A stretch of 64,000 nucleotides of DNA from Hesseltinella vesiculosa. Taxonomy: Eukaryota; Mucoromycota; Mucoromycetes; Mucorales; Cunninghamellaceae. The DNA lies in contig MCGT01000034.1 of the NCBI GenBank assembly GCA_002104935.1, forward strand, positions 124,001 through 188,000. Reading direction: 5' to 3'. Each line of letters starts with the position of its first letter. The first letter of the stretch is position 1. This document shows positions 10,499 to 20,551 of the stretch, piece after piece. Position numbers and translations under genes: made by a program. The notes under the pieces were generated by a model that was not told the origin of the DNA, ran no database searches, and saw only the letters and a program-made list of their open reading frames with translations.

Positions 10499-10841
10499 TT
10501 AACTACTGCCCGGGTCAGGAAAGCGCAGCACTTGCATGTGTTCTTTCGCAGGGAATCCTTTCAGCGCTTCCTTGATGTAGTCAATGGAGATGGTGGCTTT
10601 GTAGAGTGTGAAGAGGGTGCCGATGATTCGCACAGCATAGATATCCTGTGCGGCGGTGATTTTCAGATTATGTGCGGCAACAAAGATCTCGGCCATGACC
10701 TGGTCTTCTTTCCAGTGATGGCCATCGTCCGCATTCTGCATTGTCTTGTCCTCGCTGATGATCATCATGTTAGGAGTCGTACCTTGTGACCACGAAGTCG
10801 GGGCTGGCGACGATGGTGGTGTTGTCGTTTATTATTTTCAT
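10499..10841 (-). CDS. unknown ORF, downstream member of an adjoining pair
   Basis: Starts with the ATG that directly follows the stop of the neighbouring ORF (TAAATG). The frame is continuous from MKIINDNTTIVASPDF to the conserved-looking C-terminal half (EIFVAAHNLKITAAQDIYAV) only if a 28-base segment, 10755-10782, is removed; it begins GTACGA, contains CTAAC and ends CAG. With it removed the product is 104 residues. A 28-base intron would be shorter than any other in the window, so a frameshifted pseudogene is the alternative. No family recognised. Confidence 0.4.
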
Positions 10842-11189
10842 TTAATATCTGCGCTGTGCATTGATATGCAGCAGCGTGTCCATATAGTCGTTGATGTATG
10901 ATTCATAAAGACGGCTTTTGGCATCATGCACATCTTTCACTTCCTGCAGCAGAGTCTTGAAGATGGGGTTGATGGCGTGAGAGGGGAAGTCGATTTTGGT
11001 TTCCCACATCTCATCGGTAATGACAGCTAGATCGTCATGCGTGTCTTCATCGTGATTGAGGAAGGGTTCCGAATTGACACTGATGTGCATCAGCTTGGTC
11101 AGCCTGTTCGTCCATTTGTTGGCGAGAGTGATGTTGCCATCAAAATGTTTGAACGGCGCCCAGATCAGAAATTTTTTCGGCAAAGCCAC
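10842..11189 (-). CDS. unknown ORF, upstream member of an adjoining pair
   Basis: Intronless 115-residue frame, MALPKKFLIWAPFKHF to HINAQRRY, with normal-looking codon use (many C/G third positions). It is predicted soluble with an acidic middle. Its stop codon abuts the start of the next ORF, in the same frame, so the two might originally have been one protein interrupted by a stop. I do not recognise it. Possible remnant of a mobile or viral element, which is speculation. Confidence 0.45.
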   Translation of the reverse strand: MALPKKFLIWAPFKHFDGNITLANKWTNRLTKLMHISVNSEPFLNHDEDTHDDLAVITDEMWETKIDFPSHAINPIFKTLLQEVKDVHDAKSRLYESYINDYMDTLLHINAQRRY

Positions 11190-12247
11190 CCATCTTGAAC
11201 TATAAAAACCGATGCAGCTCCATTTTTCTCTTTCTGTTTTTCTTTATCTTACTTAAGCCTTGAATTTTTGCCTACGCACAATTACAAAAATAGGTGTGGT
11301 AGTCCTGAGACAAGACAAGAAACTATCGAACTCTGACTTATAATGCTTGAGACCTGCTTTTCTTTTTCAAGCCTCGAGTTTCGCTGTCAGATGACATTTT
11401 TTTTTAAACTTGAAAAAATGAAAAAAAAAAAAACAACCAGAGCAAATGTGGGTGTCTGGAAGAGAGGGCTAGGTTGGTATGCTGACCTGTTGGTCCTTGA
11501 TGCAATGAAAGGCATTCTTTTCTGCCTTGATAAATTGGCGAGGCTTGTTCTGCAAAGGACTGCATCACATGACCTTGTTGGTGGAAGACATGTCAACATG
11601 ATCTGATGGCTTCGGCTTTACACCAAAGCACTCCTAGAAGCACCAGTAGGGAAGCAGGTGTGCTGGCTCCTGCGTCTTTCCCTTTGGCCTGGTCTCTTTT
11701 AAAAATGACGGCCAAGGAAAAAGAAATGGCCATCACTAAAAAAAAAAAAAAGAGATGTGCAATGTCACACAGGTATCCTCCTGTTTAAAGTTTTTATTTT
11801 TTTTTGTTGATGGAAAGTCTACTGAAAATAGGGCCTGCATCATGTGACATGCTTTCGTACTCCTTCTTTTCCTTGCAAAGAGACGGCGGTCGAGAAAAAT
11901 AGGCGGCAATAGATGACATTGTCTCTTGGTTGCAGCTTGTGCACCAAACTGGTTTTTTTATTTCTATCGTTCTCATCTGCAGGTGCAAACGGCAAGGGCC
12001 TTTTTTCAAAACTCTCCGTGGGTCAAGGATGCTGACTTTTTTTTTCAGGTCGGTGGAGTTTGAAAAGCCGCCCTTTTTAAACTCCCCCTTTTTTTCTTAC
12101 TTTCTTTTTTTTTCTTTCTTCTTTTTCACATCATTTTGGTTGACCCATCTCATTATAAATAGCTGTTCATATATTCTGCCTTTCTTTTTTCTTTCATCCC
12201 TTTTTTTTTTTTATTTATTGTGTGCCATATTTAAAAGTGTAGTTAGT
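11190..12247. other. intergenic, with TATA-like box at 12154-12160
   Basis: No supported gene. Strongly pyrimidine-rich between about 12030 and 12230. TATAAAT at 12154-12160 lies 88 bases before the next ATG. The long frame reading through this leader is an artefact of T-rich sequence. Confidence 0.5.
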
Positions 12248-13007
12248 ATGCCCATCTCGTACGATTTTGAAGCACCTGGCAACCTCACGGCCATCCGATG
12301 CAAACTGCAACGACGCATTTACCATCAAAAACAACAACGACAAAAGTATAATGATGCCCTGTTACAACAACAAGATACCCTGTCTCAGACTACCTATTTA
12401 TCCCATGGCCTGCCTTCTCCACCTGTGGAGTACCACAAGAAAAAATCATCCGAATGCTCTTCTGAGGATGATGACCTCAGCACCATTTCATCCCTACCAC
12501 CTCCCAACTGTGCATCAACTGCTTTTCATGGCGCGTCCACCTGGTCAACGCAACAACTGGAAGCCAAGCTTGCTGACCTCAAACAAGAAAAGCATCGTCT
12601 CTTTGCCCAAATGAAACAGCTGCTGCAAGACCAACCAAGCGTAAAAAAGCCTTCCTCACCACTGTTGCCGTCACCTTCTCCTTCGCCCACCACCACACCT
12701 CATCTTTTTGCCGAAAAAGACTCACATCCATGGAAGCGACCCACTTCACCGCCTCCTTCTCGTCCTCGTCCGTTTCCACAGCATCTTGACCGACGGGTGC
12801 GTTATCTTCATTATCCTACCACCCCCTCTTCCTTGGTATGTGTGAAGAAAAAAGAAAAAAAAAACAGCCGACTCATCCCACTTTATCCTGTAGCCACGAC
12901 GACACTCGTACATGCTGCCTAGATCCAATCACTCCCATCCAATCCCTCGGTCATCAAGATATCGGCCCATGCGGCTATCGTTTACCGAACCAAATGCGAG
13001 ATTTTAG
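12248..13007 (+). CDS. coiled-coil protein of unknown function
   Basis: Two exons, 12248-12835 and 12894-13007, 233 residues. Splicing at GTATGT...CTGTAG replaces a Lys-rich read-through by PRRHSYMLPRS...RYRPMRLSFTEPNARF, which looks like a genuine protein end. An N-terminal Gln/Lys-rich helical region (about 10-45) and QLEAKLADLKQEKHRLFAQM (about 100-125) are predicted coiled coil. The middle is Pro/Ser-rich. No enzyme motif and no signal peptide. Possibly a nuclear complex subunit; family not recognised. Confidence 0.65.
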
Positions 13008-13744
13008 AATTTGTGTGGCCCAATGAAAAAAAGAAAATAAAATATCCCCTTCTCGTTTGTGTATAGCTTCCTCCCTGTCCCCCCCAATGTTTTTTTTTAG
13101 TTCCCCATTTTTTTCATTCCTCCTTCAACGCAACACTCACTCATCACACTATTTTTTTTTTTTTTTGGTCCTATACCAAATCGGTCGAAATTGTACACTT
13201 TTTTTTTCAACAGAATAAAAAAGCCTATTGTTTTGATGACACTCCCCAAAATCATCTGGGCCTCGTGACACATTGAGGTTTGGGAAAAAAAGATGAGAAC
13301 ACAAAGAATGCTCAGTGTCACAAAGAAAAAGTGAGGAGATATTGCAGAAAGAGGAGATAAGGTAAAAGAATCAAAAAAACTGCAAGCTGCAAAAAATAAA
13401 AAAAAACCTGTGATGTTCCAAAAAACCAACATGAAATGGATGTCACAGGAGAAAAAAAAGGGGGCAAGTTGAATTAATGTCGTGCCTCCTTGGATTAGGC
13501 AATAACCTAAAATGTCTATTTGTTTGTTGTTGATAAAAGGCTCCCAAACCATGAAACTTTCTTTTATGCTTTCATTCAGGTGTGTTGTGTAAAAAAAGGC
13601 AAGGTGCAGTTGTTCGTTTCAGCTTGAAAAATGAATTGGGTAAAGGGTATGGTAAACAAAGGATCGATGAACAAAACTGCTGAATCGCTTCAAGATAAGC
13701 CTGTGAAAAAAAAGGATGAGACTCTTGTCACCTCCTTTTTTTTT
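13008..13744. other. convergent intergenic region
   Basis: Lies between two convergent 3' ends. A 151-codon minus-strand frame (13097-13552) is Phe/Lys-rich because of homopolymers and lacks family signal or splice context. No gene is supported. Confidence 0.5.
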
Positions 13745-16700
13745 TCAGTTTGCCTCGAGTGATTTCGAATGATCCCATGTGGCTGATTCCTTTAGAAATC
13801 GGATGCATTGCTGCTGAAAAGGCGACGTTCTGGATGGGCTGGTTTCCATGTACCAGAGAATATCTGGATGAATTCGCACAAAGCTATCCCTGTTGGAGCT
13901 GAGAATAAAAACGGTCAGACCAGACTTTCTTTGGACCAGACACTTACCATGCCTTGGCTGTGAATTCACACACGTATTGCAATAAATGCGTCGAAAATTG
14001 GTACGCCTTCAGTTGAACTCGCATATCTTGCTCCATGTCGTCCATCTTTGTCAATGCCAGCGTATACCGATAGGCCAATTGCGAAAATCGAGCCGCATGA
14101 TCATTCAACTACAAGCAACAAATAATCTCAGGTTCATCCTTTTTTTTTCGTTCGTCTTTTGGTGGTTACCATTTTGAAGCATCGGAAGGCCGAGGGTGGG
14201 GTTTGTTGGAGGGTGATAGTGACGGTCATCAGGTTCTGAAGAGCACGGATCCAATTCATTCGTAGCGACACATAACCCACTTGAACTGGGCCCAGCTGCG
14301 TCAATGCCTGACAAGCCTATTCAAAAGGGTGGGTCGACCTGCGCCATATTCTTTTTTTTTTTTACCTTGAGTTTGGTCAGGATAGCTACATACTGATTTG
14401 GATCAGGACGCTCGTTTTGTTCAGCCAAAGCAAATTGATTCAATGCAGAGAGCCATAATGCCATTTCGCCCGAAGTCACCTGGATAAAAAAAAAGATGGA
14501 GCGGATTTAAAAAAAAGTTGCATGAACTGGCATTTTGGCCCAGGCCGTCTTACCATTGGTTCCAGACCATGCAAGATGTCGGCCATGATGCTGTACCAAG
14601 AACCATGGCCGGCAGCCATGGCAATGCGATACAATTCCCATCCATTGGCAGCGAAGCGAGGAGCCTGCCATTGGCCAAACACCATCAGCTGTTGCCAAAC
14701 AGCCTGGGTGACCTCGGTTGTTGGTTCGCAGCTAACAAAGAGCAGTTGTAATAACGCACACTAAAAACCTGGTGAGTCAAGCAATAAAAAGAACAGGCTT
14801 CCCAGTTTACAAAATGGCCAGGGGCGTTGATTTGCTGGGGTAAGAGCGGTAAAAGAGTATGGGTCAACCATGGCTGAGGTAGTCGCCAGGCATATTGCCG
14901 TAGCAGCGGCACCATCACTTCGAAATGTCTCTGCTGCAAAAATACATCCAGATCGCGCGCAAAGGCTTCCTGGGTTTCTTGTTCGTTCAGCAACGACAAC
15001 AGGCGTGACTGCAGCATGGTGTAGAATCGGCACTACGACAAACGAGTCAATGACCAGCCGAGCCCCCTTTCTTTTCATTTGGATGACCACTCTTACCTGG
15101 GCTTTGTCCTCGCATAGCTGAAGCATAGGCATTCTTTGAGTTTGTTGAAGGATGCAGTGGAGAAGAGGCTGGCCGAAAGGATCGTCAGGATGAAGTGGCT
15201 GCTGCTGATGGCCTGCCGAGGTATGGATGAGCACAAAGGACGTCAGGAGATGCGCTGACGCCATGGCCAAGGTGAAATGGTGCTGATCAATCGCCGTTGT
15301 CAAGATTCTTTGCCAATTGTCGACAGCACGCTGGATGTGTTGCTGGGCGGCCATAGTAGATAGCTGGGATCCAAGAAGGGATCGATGGCACTGAACTAGT
15401 CGTTCAATGGTGGCATAGGCTTTGACATGCTGTGCCAGGCTGGACGTCGACAAACTTTCAAGGTAAGGCTGGTCAGGAAAACAAAAAAAAAACAAACAAA
15501 AAAAAAGAGGTGAGAAAGAAAGACAGAGCAGGCAATCTGGACTTACCGCAAGCTGTGCCATGCCCAGGGTCTTGTGCTCGCTCAATAGGCGTGTCAGCGA
15601 TTTCAGCGCCGCCATCTTGACTTTGAGCCGTGGATCTTGAAGGGTATATTCTTGCAACCTGCGTACCTACAACGTTTTTAACAAGGTCAGTGTCCAGTCG
15701 TTTGAGGAATTCTTCCATCTCTTGAAAAAGCCTACAAATTCGTCATGATCAAGCACAGCCGTGGAAGCATAGATGGATAGGATTTGCAACACAGCAATAG
15801 TAATGGTTTCCGAGGTATGCTGGTATTCCAGTAGTTCGATGCAGACCATCTTGGCCTAAGAGAATTAAAAAAATAAAGTGTCAAGGCTTCGTCTTGTCTG
15901 TTCTTCCGCACCTTTTGGGCTGTGGCGGGGTTGGCATGCATGTGGCGCAGGATGTTGATCAGTCGAGAGCGTTGCTGCAAAGTCAGGTTGTCAATGTTCT
16001 CTTGGTTGGTTGTTTCCATGGTGTTGCGCAGCTTTGTTGAGATCTCATCCAGTATGGGTGCCAAGAAATCGGGTGCTTGGCCACAAACCTCGTCGGCTGC
16101 CCATACGACGGCCTCCAGCTCGAACCGGTCAGTTGTTTTACGCAGGATGGAAATGATCCTACGAGAGTATCGTCAGCGATCTGGATGGTTCTTCAATACC
16201 TCAAGAGAGACTTACGCGTACTGCACGTCCAGATCATTACTCACAATCGAAGCGAGGGTACCTAGCGTGCTATATATAAAAAAAATAGTGAGCCAAACAA
16301 CAGCGGCGCATTGGAAAAGAATGCGAGGTTACCGAAGAGTTAGTCCACGGGCAATGGGATCATTGCTGGCACACACAGGCAACAGACGTTTGGCCACTTG
16401 ATCATGGCTCATGGCTTTTTTCAATTGCTCAGGCGATAGCGCATGAAGCACTTTGTAGATATGCATGCGAACGACATTGTTTCTACAGAAAGTCACAAGA
16501 TGGCAATGAGAGACTGGCCAGGAATATGTGAAGAGAGCTTTACGAAGTACAGAACCAATCGGCTAGCTTGAGGAGCGTGGCATTGATAATCACGGCAAAC
16601 GGGTAGGCTGTTAAAAAGTTTGGGAATCGAGCAAGCGCCTTGACTTTGATAGTATAGTTGTCGGTGGGAAAGGTTGCTTTTTTGCTGAATTCGGCTTCGA

Positions 16701-16761
16701 GCATCAGTAATGCTTTATGGCCTTCTTCAAGCAATCGTGCATCATCGTCACTGGGAGCCAT
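13745..16761 (-). CDS. INTS7: Integrator complex subunit 7-like HEAT-repeat protein
   Basis: Thirteen exons (minus strand): 16761-16544, 16482-16333, 16269-16216, 16158-15912, 15855-15736, 15666-15547, 15468-15097, 15032-14811, 14760-14554, 14479-14366, 14316-14170, 14108-13948, 13898-13745; 761 residues, all phases consistent. The N-terminus follows metazoan INTS7: RFPNFLTAYPFAVIINATLL, LKLADWF, NNVVRMHIYKVL, SNDPIARGLTLRTLGTLASI, then PILDEISTKL and LRHMHANPATAQK. A middle block GWELYRIAMAAGHGSWYSIM matches the INTS7 region GWTVYRIARQASRMG. It is shorter than the 962-residue human protein, mainly at the C-terminus. Integrator is a nuclear complex that cleaves and terminates RNA polymerase II transcripts, including snRNAs. 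It shares a 242-base divergent promoter with the GDSL hydrolase gene. Confidence 0.85.
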
Positions 16762-16951
16762 GATTGAGGTGAGAAAGAAAACTGGCGTCCATATTTCCCA
16801 GTTTTGTTTTTTTTTTCGGGAGATTTCATAGCCCGCCGTTTTCCTAGTATCAAACTGTGGTAGAGTGAAAAAAAAGGAGGCAAGGAAGAGTTCCCAAAAA
16901 TAAACGCTACTTTGGAGATACATTCGGCTTGCAGCGGCCGTTTGAGTAAAC

Positions 16952-16958
16952 TATAAAA
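16952..16958 (+). promoter_or_regulatory. TATA box of the GDSL hydrolase gene
   Basis: TATAAAA 46 bases before the ATG at 17004, followed by a T-rich leader. It lies in the 242-base region shared with the divergent INTS7-like gene. Confidence 0.55.
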
Positions 16959-17003
16959 GTCGTTTTTTTTTTTTTCATTTCATTTTTATGCTTTTCTTTT
17001 GAA

Positions 17004-18211
17004 ATGCTGAGGTTGATATTTTGGTTGACGTTGATTGTCTCGAGTCACGCACATTTTGACGTGCCCTGCTCGCAAGATCCTCAAACATATCCTCGTCACA
17101 TTGAGCACAGTCCTTGTTTCTCTACACTAATCCACGATATCTTCGTCTTTGGTGATTCTTATTCAGACAATGGTCAACGTCCCCTGACCAGAGAAGATTA
17201 TGCGGCTAACGATTTTGTAAGAGATCAGGTATCTCCTATTTTTTTTTAATCAAAAACTTTTTATTTAAGAACACGACAAGATGGTCCAATGGACCGGTGA
17301 CGATGGAGTATTTTTCAAAGTTGATCGGGGCCAACCTTCATAATTATGCAAACTCGGGAGCAACCATCAACAATGTAAAAAAAAAAAAGACACAGCGCTT
17401 TTTGAAAGAGGTCGGAGCTCCAAAACGCAAGTTATCTGATCACTTTCTTTTTAGACCATTGCCTCAAGAAACACAGGCGATTTGGCAGATCAGTACATGG
17501 CATTTCAACAAGATGGAAAAATGACAGCCGCCGGGTCCACTGCGTATGTGTTTTGGTTTGGTAAGAGGGAAACTCTGAGACGACGGTTCTCCTTATCGAT
17601 AGCGTGGACCCATTTGTTTTTTAGGGGTGAACGACCTGCATGATATATTTGTACAACACATGGAAGAAGACAGGGCACGTCTAGTACAGGATGCATTGAA
17701 TTCGTTATTACATGTCATGGATGTTGTATACCGAGCCAACACGGGATCGTTGGCGGCTCGGTACTTCATGGTCTTCAGCCCGCCTCCTCTGCAGTATTTG
17801 CCCAAGCTGGCCAATCAATTCAATGACACCCACACCAAAGACCAGTTGGGTCAGCTCGTGCTTCAGTACAATGATGGCCTGCGCACTGTGCTAGTTTCCC
17901 TTGTTGACAAACACCCCGATGCACGCACCATCTTTTACGATACCCATCGGTTCCTGTCAGAATTTTTTATCGCCAAAAGCCCATTCACCAACCTGTTTGA
18001 TCCCTGTCTTACTGAAGCCGGTGTGTGTGCCGATCCTCAACAGTAAACCGTTTTCCATGATGAGAAAAGAGAGGCTGACGGTCTTTTTTTTTTATCTAGA
18101 CATTTTTGGTGGGACAGCTGGCATCTGTCTACGGTAACGCATCAACTGATAGCCTCTGATGCTGTGCACAGTCTGCATCGGTCCAATGAAGATCGATCTT
18201 CGGATTTTTAA
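17004..18211 (+). CDS. secreted GDSL/SGNH hydrolase
   Basis: Five exons: 17004-17228, 17270-17374, 17455-17560, 17625-18042, 18100-18211; 321 residues. A signal peptide (MLRLIFWLTLIVSSHA) is followed by the catalytic block FVFGDSYSDNG (nucleophile Ser52). Block III is restored by splicing as VFWFGVNDLHD around residue 146-152, and the Asp/His pair by the last intron as WWDSWHLST (about 289-295). Without that last splice the protein would end before its catalytic His, so the terminal exon is well supported. Asn in SNGPVTMEY and GVND are the usual oxyanion and SGNH residues. Family members are lipases, esterases or carbohydrate esterases; the plant-type GDSL layout suggests an extracellular esterase, substrate unknown. 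Confidence 0.9.
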
Positions 18212-18351
18212 ATCTGTGCACAAAATAAAAAAATAAAAAAATTCCTCCAGGGGCTTCCAGGTGATGTGAAAAAAAGGGTGAAATTCTTTCATTTGCTGTT
18301 TCGTCTTTTTTTTCCTTTTCTTTTTCTTTTTCTCCACATTATTGTAGAATC

Positions 18352-18359
18352 TATATAAA
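18352..18359 (+). promoter_or_regulatory. TATATAAA directly before a start codon
   Basis: The motif ends three bases before the ATG of the HAD hydrolase. If it is used as a TATA box, transcription would begin inside or after the first exon. It may be coincidental; the start was chosen from the HAD motif. Confidence 0.3.
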
Positions 18360-18362
18360 GGC

Positions 18363-19285
18363 ATGCCGACGATTGCATTTGATTTCCTAGGTAGGAAAAC
18401 GAGAGAAATAAATAAACTCAGTTCGAGGTAGCTTCTTGTTATCATGATATTTTTGTTTTGAAGCGTCGCATTTTTTCTTTTCATTCCAAGGTTGACTGAT
18501 GTGGTATTCTCTTTTAATAGGTACGTTGGCAGAATTTCATAAGGTGATCGAGGTGATCCAAGAATTATGGAAGTCGGAGGGCTTGACGACGAATCAACAA
18601 GCGGAGGCTCTGTTTACCTCATGGTATGAGCGTGCCTGTTGGGATTATCTCGCGACCTCCCATGCAGGGATTTACCGCCCCTTGTGTCAAGTGTTGCAAG
18701 GATCACTGGCACGTGCCTTACTTGCCCACCAGCTGCCCCTTCCCACCACCGTCCAAACCCAAACTTTAATGGCTGCCTTTGAATCCCATTTACAGCCCAC
18801 CGCAGGCGCCCTCGAGGCCATCGAAACTGCGGTAGGTGCTGGCTGGTACGTTTGGATTGTGACCCAATCCAGCCAACAACTCGTCCTTCAGTACCTGCAA
18901 GATCACTGCTGCTCACCCCGGGTTCTCATCATGAGCTGTGATGAGCTCAAAGTCGCCAAACCGCATGCCAAAGTCTATGCCCAAGTCATGCGCCGCACTA
19001 TCCAGCTAAGTCAAAAAATCGAGGTAAGCCCACGGGAAGAAAAAAATAGTTGGCCTGATCCATGAATGGTAGTCGTTTTATATGATCTCTGCTCATCCTT
19101 GGGATCTGGAGGGGTCAAAAAATGTCAGCATGAAAACCGTGCATGTGACCAACGTGCCTGAATCCTATGGTGAGCAAGTGTATGGGCGACGTCCGGATCT
19201 GGTTGGCATCAACCCCTTGGACTGCGTGGAGAAAGTCATGGAGTATGAACACCGCATCCAAGTCCAGTATGCCGCTTTATTATAG
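18363..19285 (+). CDS. HAD-superfamily hydrolase, haloacid dehalogenase type
   Basis: Three exons: 18363-18390, 18521-19023, 19073-19285; 247 residues. The 28-base first exon encodes MPTIAFDFLG and joins the next exon to give the nucleophile motif FDFLGTL (Asp7), as in 2-haloacid dehalogenases (DxxGTL). Later motifs: WIVTQSS (motif II Thr/Ser), MSCDELKVAKPHAKVYAQV (motif III Lys), and ISAHPWDLEGSKNVSMKTVHV (motif IV with the HxxDxxG block). An ATG in the longer read-through frame at 18499 would lose the catalytic Asp. Cytosolic small-molecule hydrolase or phosphatase; the substrate cannot be read from sequence. Confidence 0.85.
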
Positions 19286-19369
19286 ATCCACAGTTTGTGC
19301 ATAATAAACGTTGATTAGATGATCCTAGGGTAAAATGAGGGCTATGTACATTCGTCGAAAGGAGAGGGA

Positions 19370-20369
19370 TTATCGTCGTCGGTTATTGTACCACCGAATG
19401 TTGGATTTAAACAGGCACCCGTCGGCCTTCATCCGCTGGGCAATGGTCACCAAGTTGCGTGCATCATCCAGGCCCGAGTGTTGTCGGCCAGTGAATGTCA
19501 TGTCCAAGTGAGACAGCATCCAGCCAATGTTGCCGCCTCGTCGAAACTTGTAGAATTCACGATACAGTTCTCGAATGTTGACCCATGGCTGGCAAAAGTA
19601 CTCAGGACGACGCGTCAGGCCGCTGGCTCGGCATTCCTTCGTCACAAAGTCGCGAATATCAAAAGGCCCATCTGAAAAAAATAAAAAGTGAAGGTTCATT
19701 TCCCATCTCCATTCGTCTTACCAGTGACAAAGACAGCCGTTTTGTCTTGGAACAGGGAATACTTGGCCATGAATTGTTGAAAGAGATCCAGGACTTCAAT
19801 AAAGCTTGGGCTGGCATCCACGGTTTCCTTTGAGAAAAGGTTGAGCTGCTTTCCAAGGTCCCGAAGTCGTGCTTTACCTGATGAATGCCAGTGAGCTGCA
19901 CACAGAAATCCGTCAAGTTAGGATTAATGGAGGGTTTGACGTAAGACTGGAACTCGTCCACCTAAACCGTAGTTTCACAAAAAAACACTATGAGCCACGA
20001 TTCAGAAAGCGCTGGCACTCACAATCTCAAAGGTCTTGCCGTCCACCAGCACCACAGGAAACTCGATGATTTCATTGGGGTAGTTGAATCCACCATTGGC
20101 ATCGCAGGTCGCTTCGACATCAAAGAACAAATAGTAATCAAAGGGCTGGACTTTGACCACATGTCTATTCAAAAAATGAGGCGTGCGATCCATCGACATT
20201 GTCCTTACCGCATGGACTGTTGCGCTTGCTCGTTTTTTTCTTGATTGGCTCGTCGTTTCTTTTCCTTGTTCAATCGCTTCTTCAATTCAGGCTTATGACC
20301 ACGGGTGTCCAGTCCCAGGTCTTCCAGTTGCTTGCGTAGACTTTCCACCGTTGTCAATGCGTCTGCCAT
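19370..20369 (-). CDS. ERI1: ERI1-type 3'-5' exoribonuclease with SAP domain
   Basis: Five exons (minus): 20369-20209, 20164-20023, 19961-19878, 19827-19722, 19671-19370; 264 residues. Residues 5-35 form a SAP motif (SLRKQLEDLGLDTRG, KPELKKRL). The DEDDh exonuclease follows: DVEATC (Asp69, Glu71), NEIIEFPVVLVD, the second Asp in TDGPFDIRDF, and the His/Asp block RQHSGLDDARN. LTGIHQ joins ETVDASPSF only if a 50-base intron is removed, and this matches human ERI1 (LTGI..QVDRADTF). Eri1 trims histone mRNA and 5.8S rRNA ends, and degrades siRNAs in animals and fission yeast. Head-to-head with the permease gene, 182 bases apart. Confidence 0.9.
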
Positions 20370-20551
20370 GGAGAAGTCCAAAAAAAAGGGTTGGAAAATG
20401 AGCAACTCAAAAAAAACAGGTTGCTTTTGAATCTTACCCAAAAACGAGTTTTTTTCAATTCCCGCCTCTTTTTTTTTTTTTTTTTCCTTGTCCTCCTTTT
20501 TTTCGCCTTTTTTTTTTTTTGTATGCATTGGCCATCCGATTTGTTTTGAAT

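Noticed and set aside
11930..12247. N-terminal extension of the coiled-coil gene
   Set aside because: The in-frame extension is a Phe/Ser run from the pyrimidine-rich leader and contains the TATA-like box; the ATG at 12248 is the sensible start.
13097..13552. A 151-codon minus-strand frame rich in Phe and Lys
   Set aside because: Its length comes from T/A homopolymers in a convergent 3' region; no motif or splice signals.
18499..18520. ATG at 18499 as start of the HAD hydrolase
   Set aside because: It lies in the intron and would give a protein lacking the catalytic Asp supplied by the 28-base first exon.
19846..19877. A 32-base intron in ERI1 ending at GGAAAGCAG
   Set aside because: The longer 50-base intron ending CTCAAAG keeps frame, has a branch-like CTCAAC and gives the better family match.
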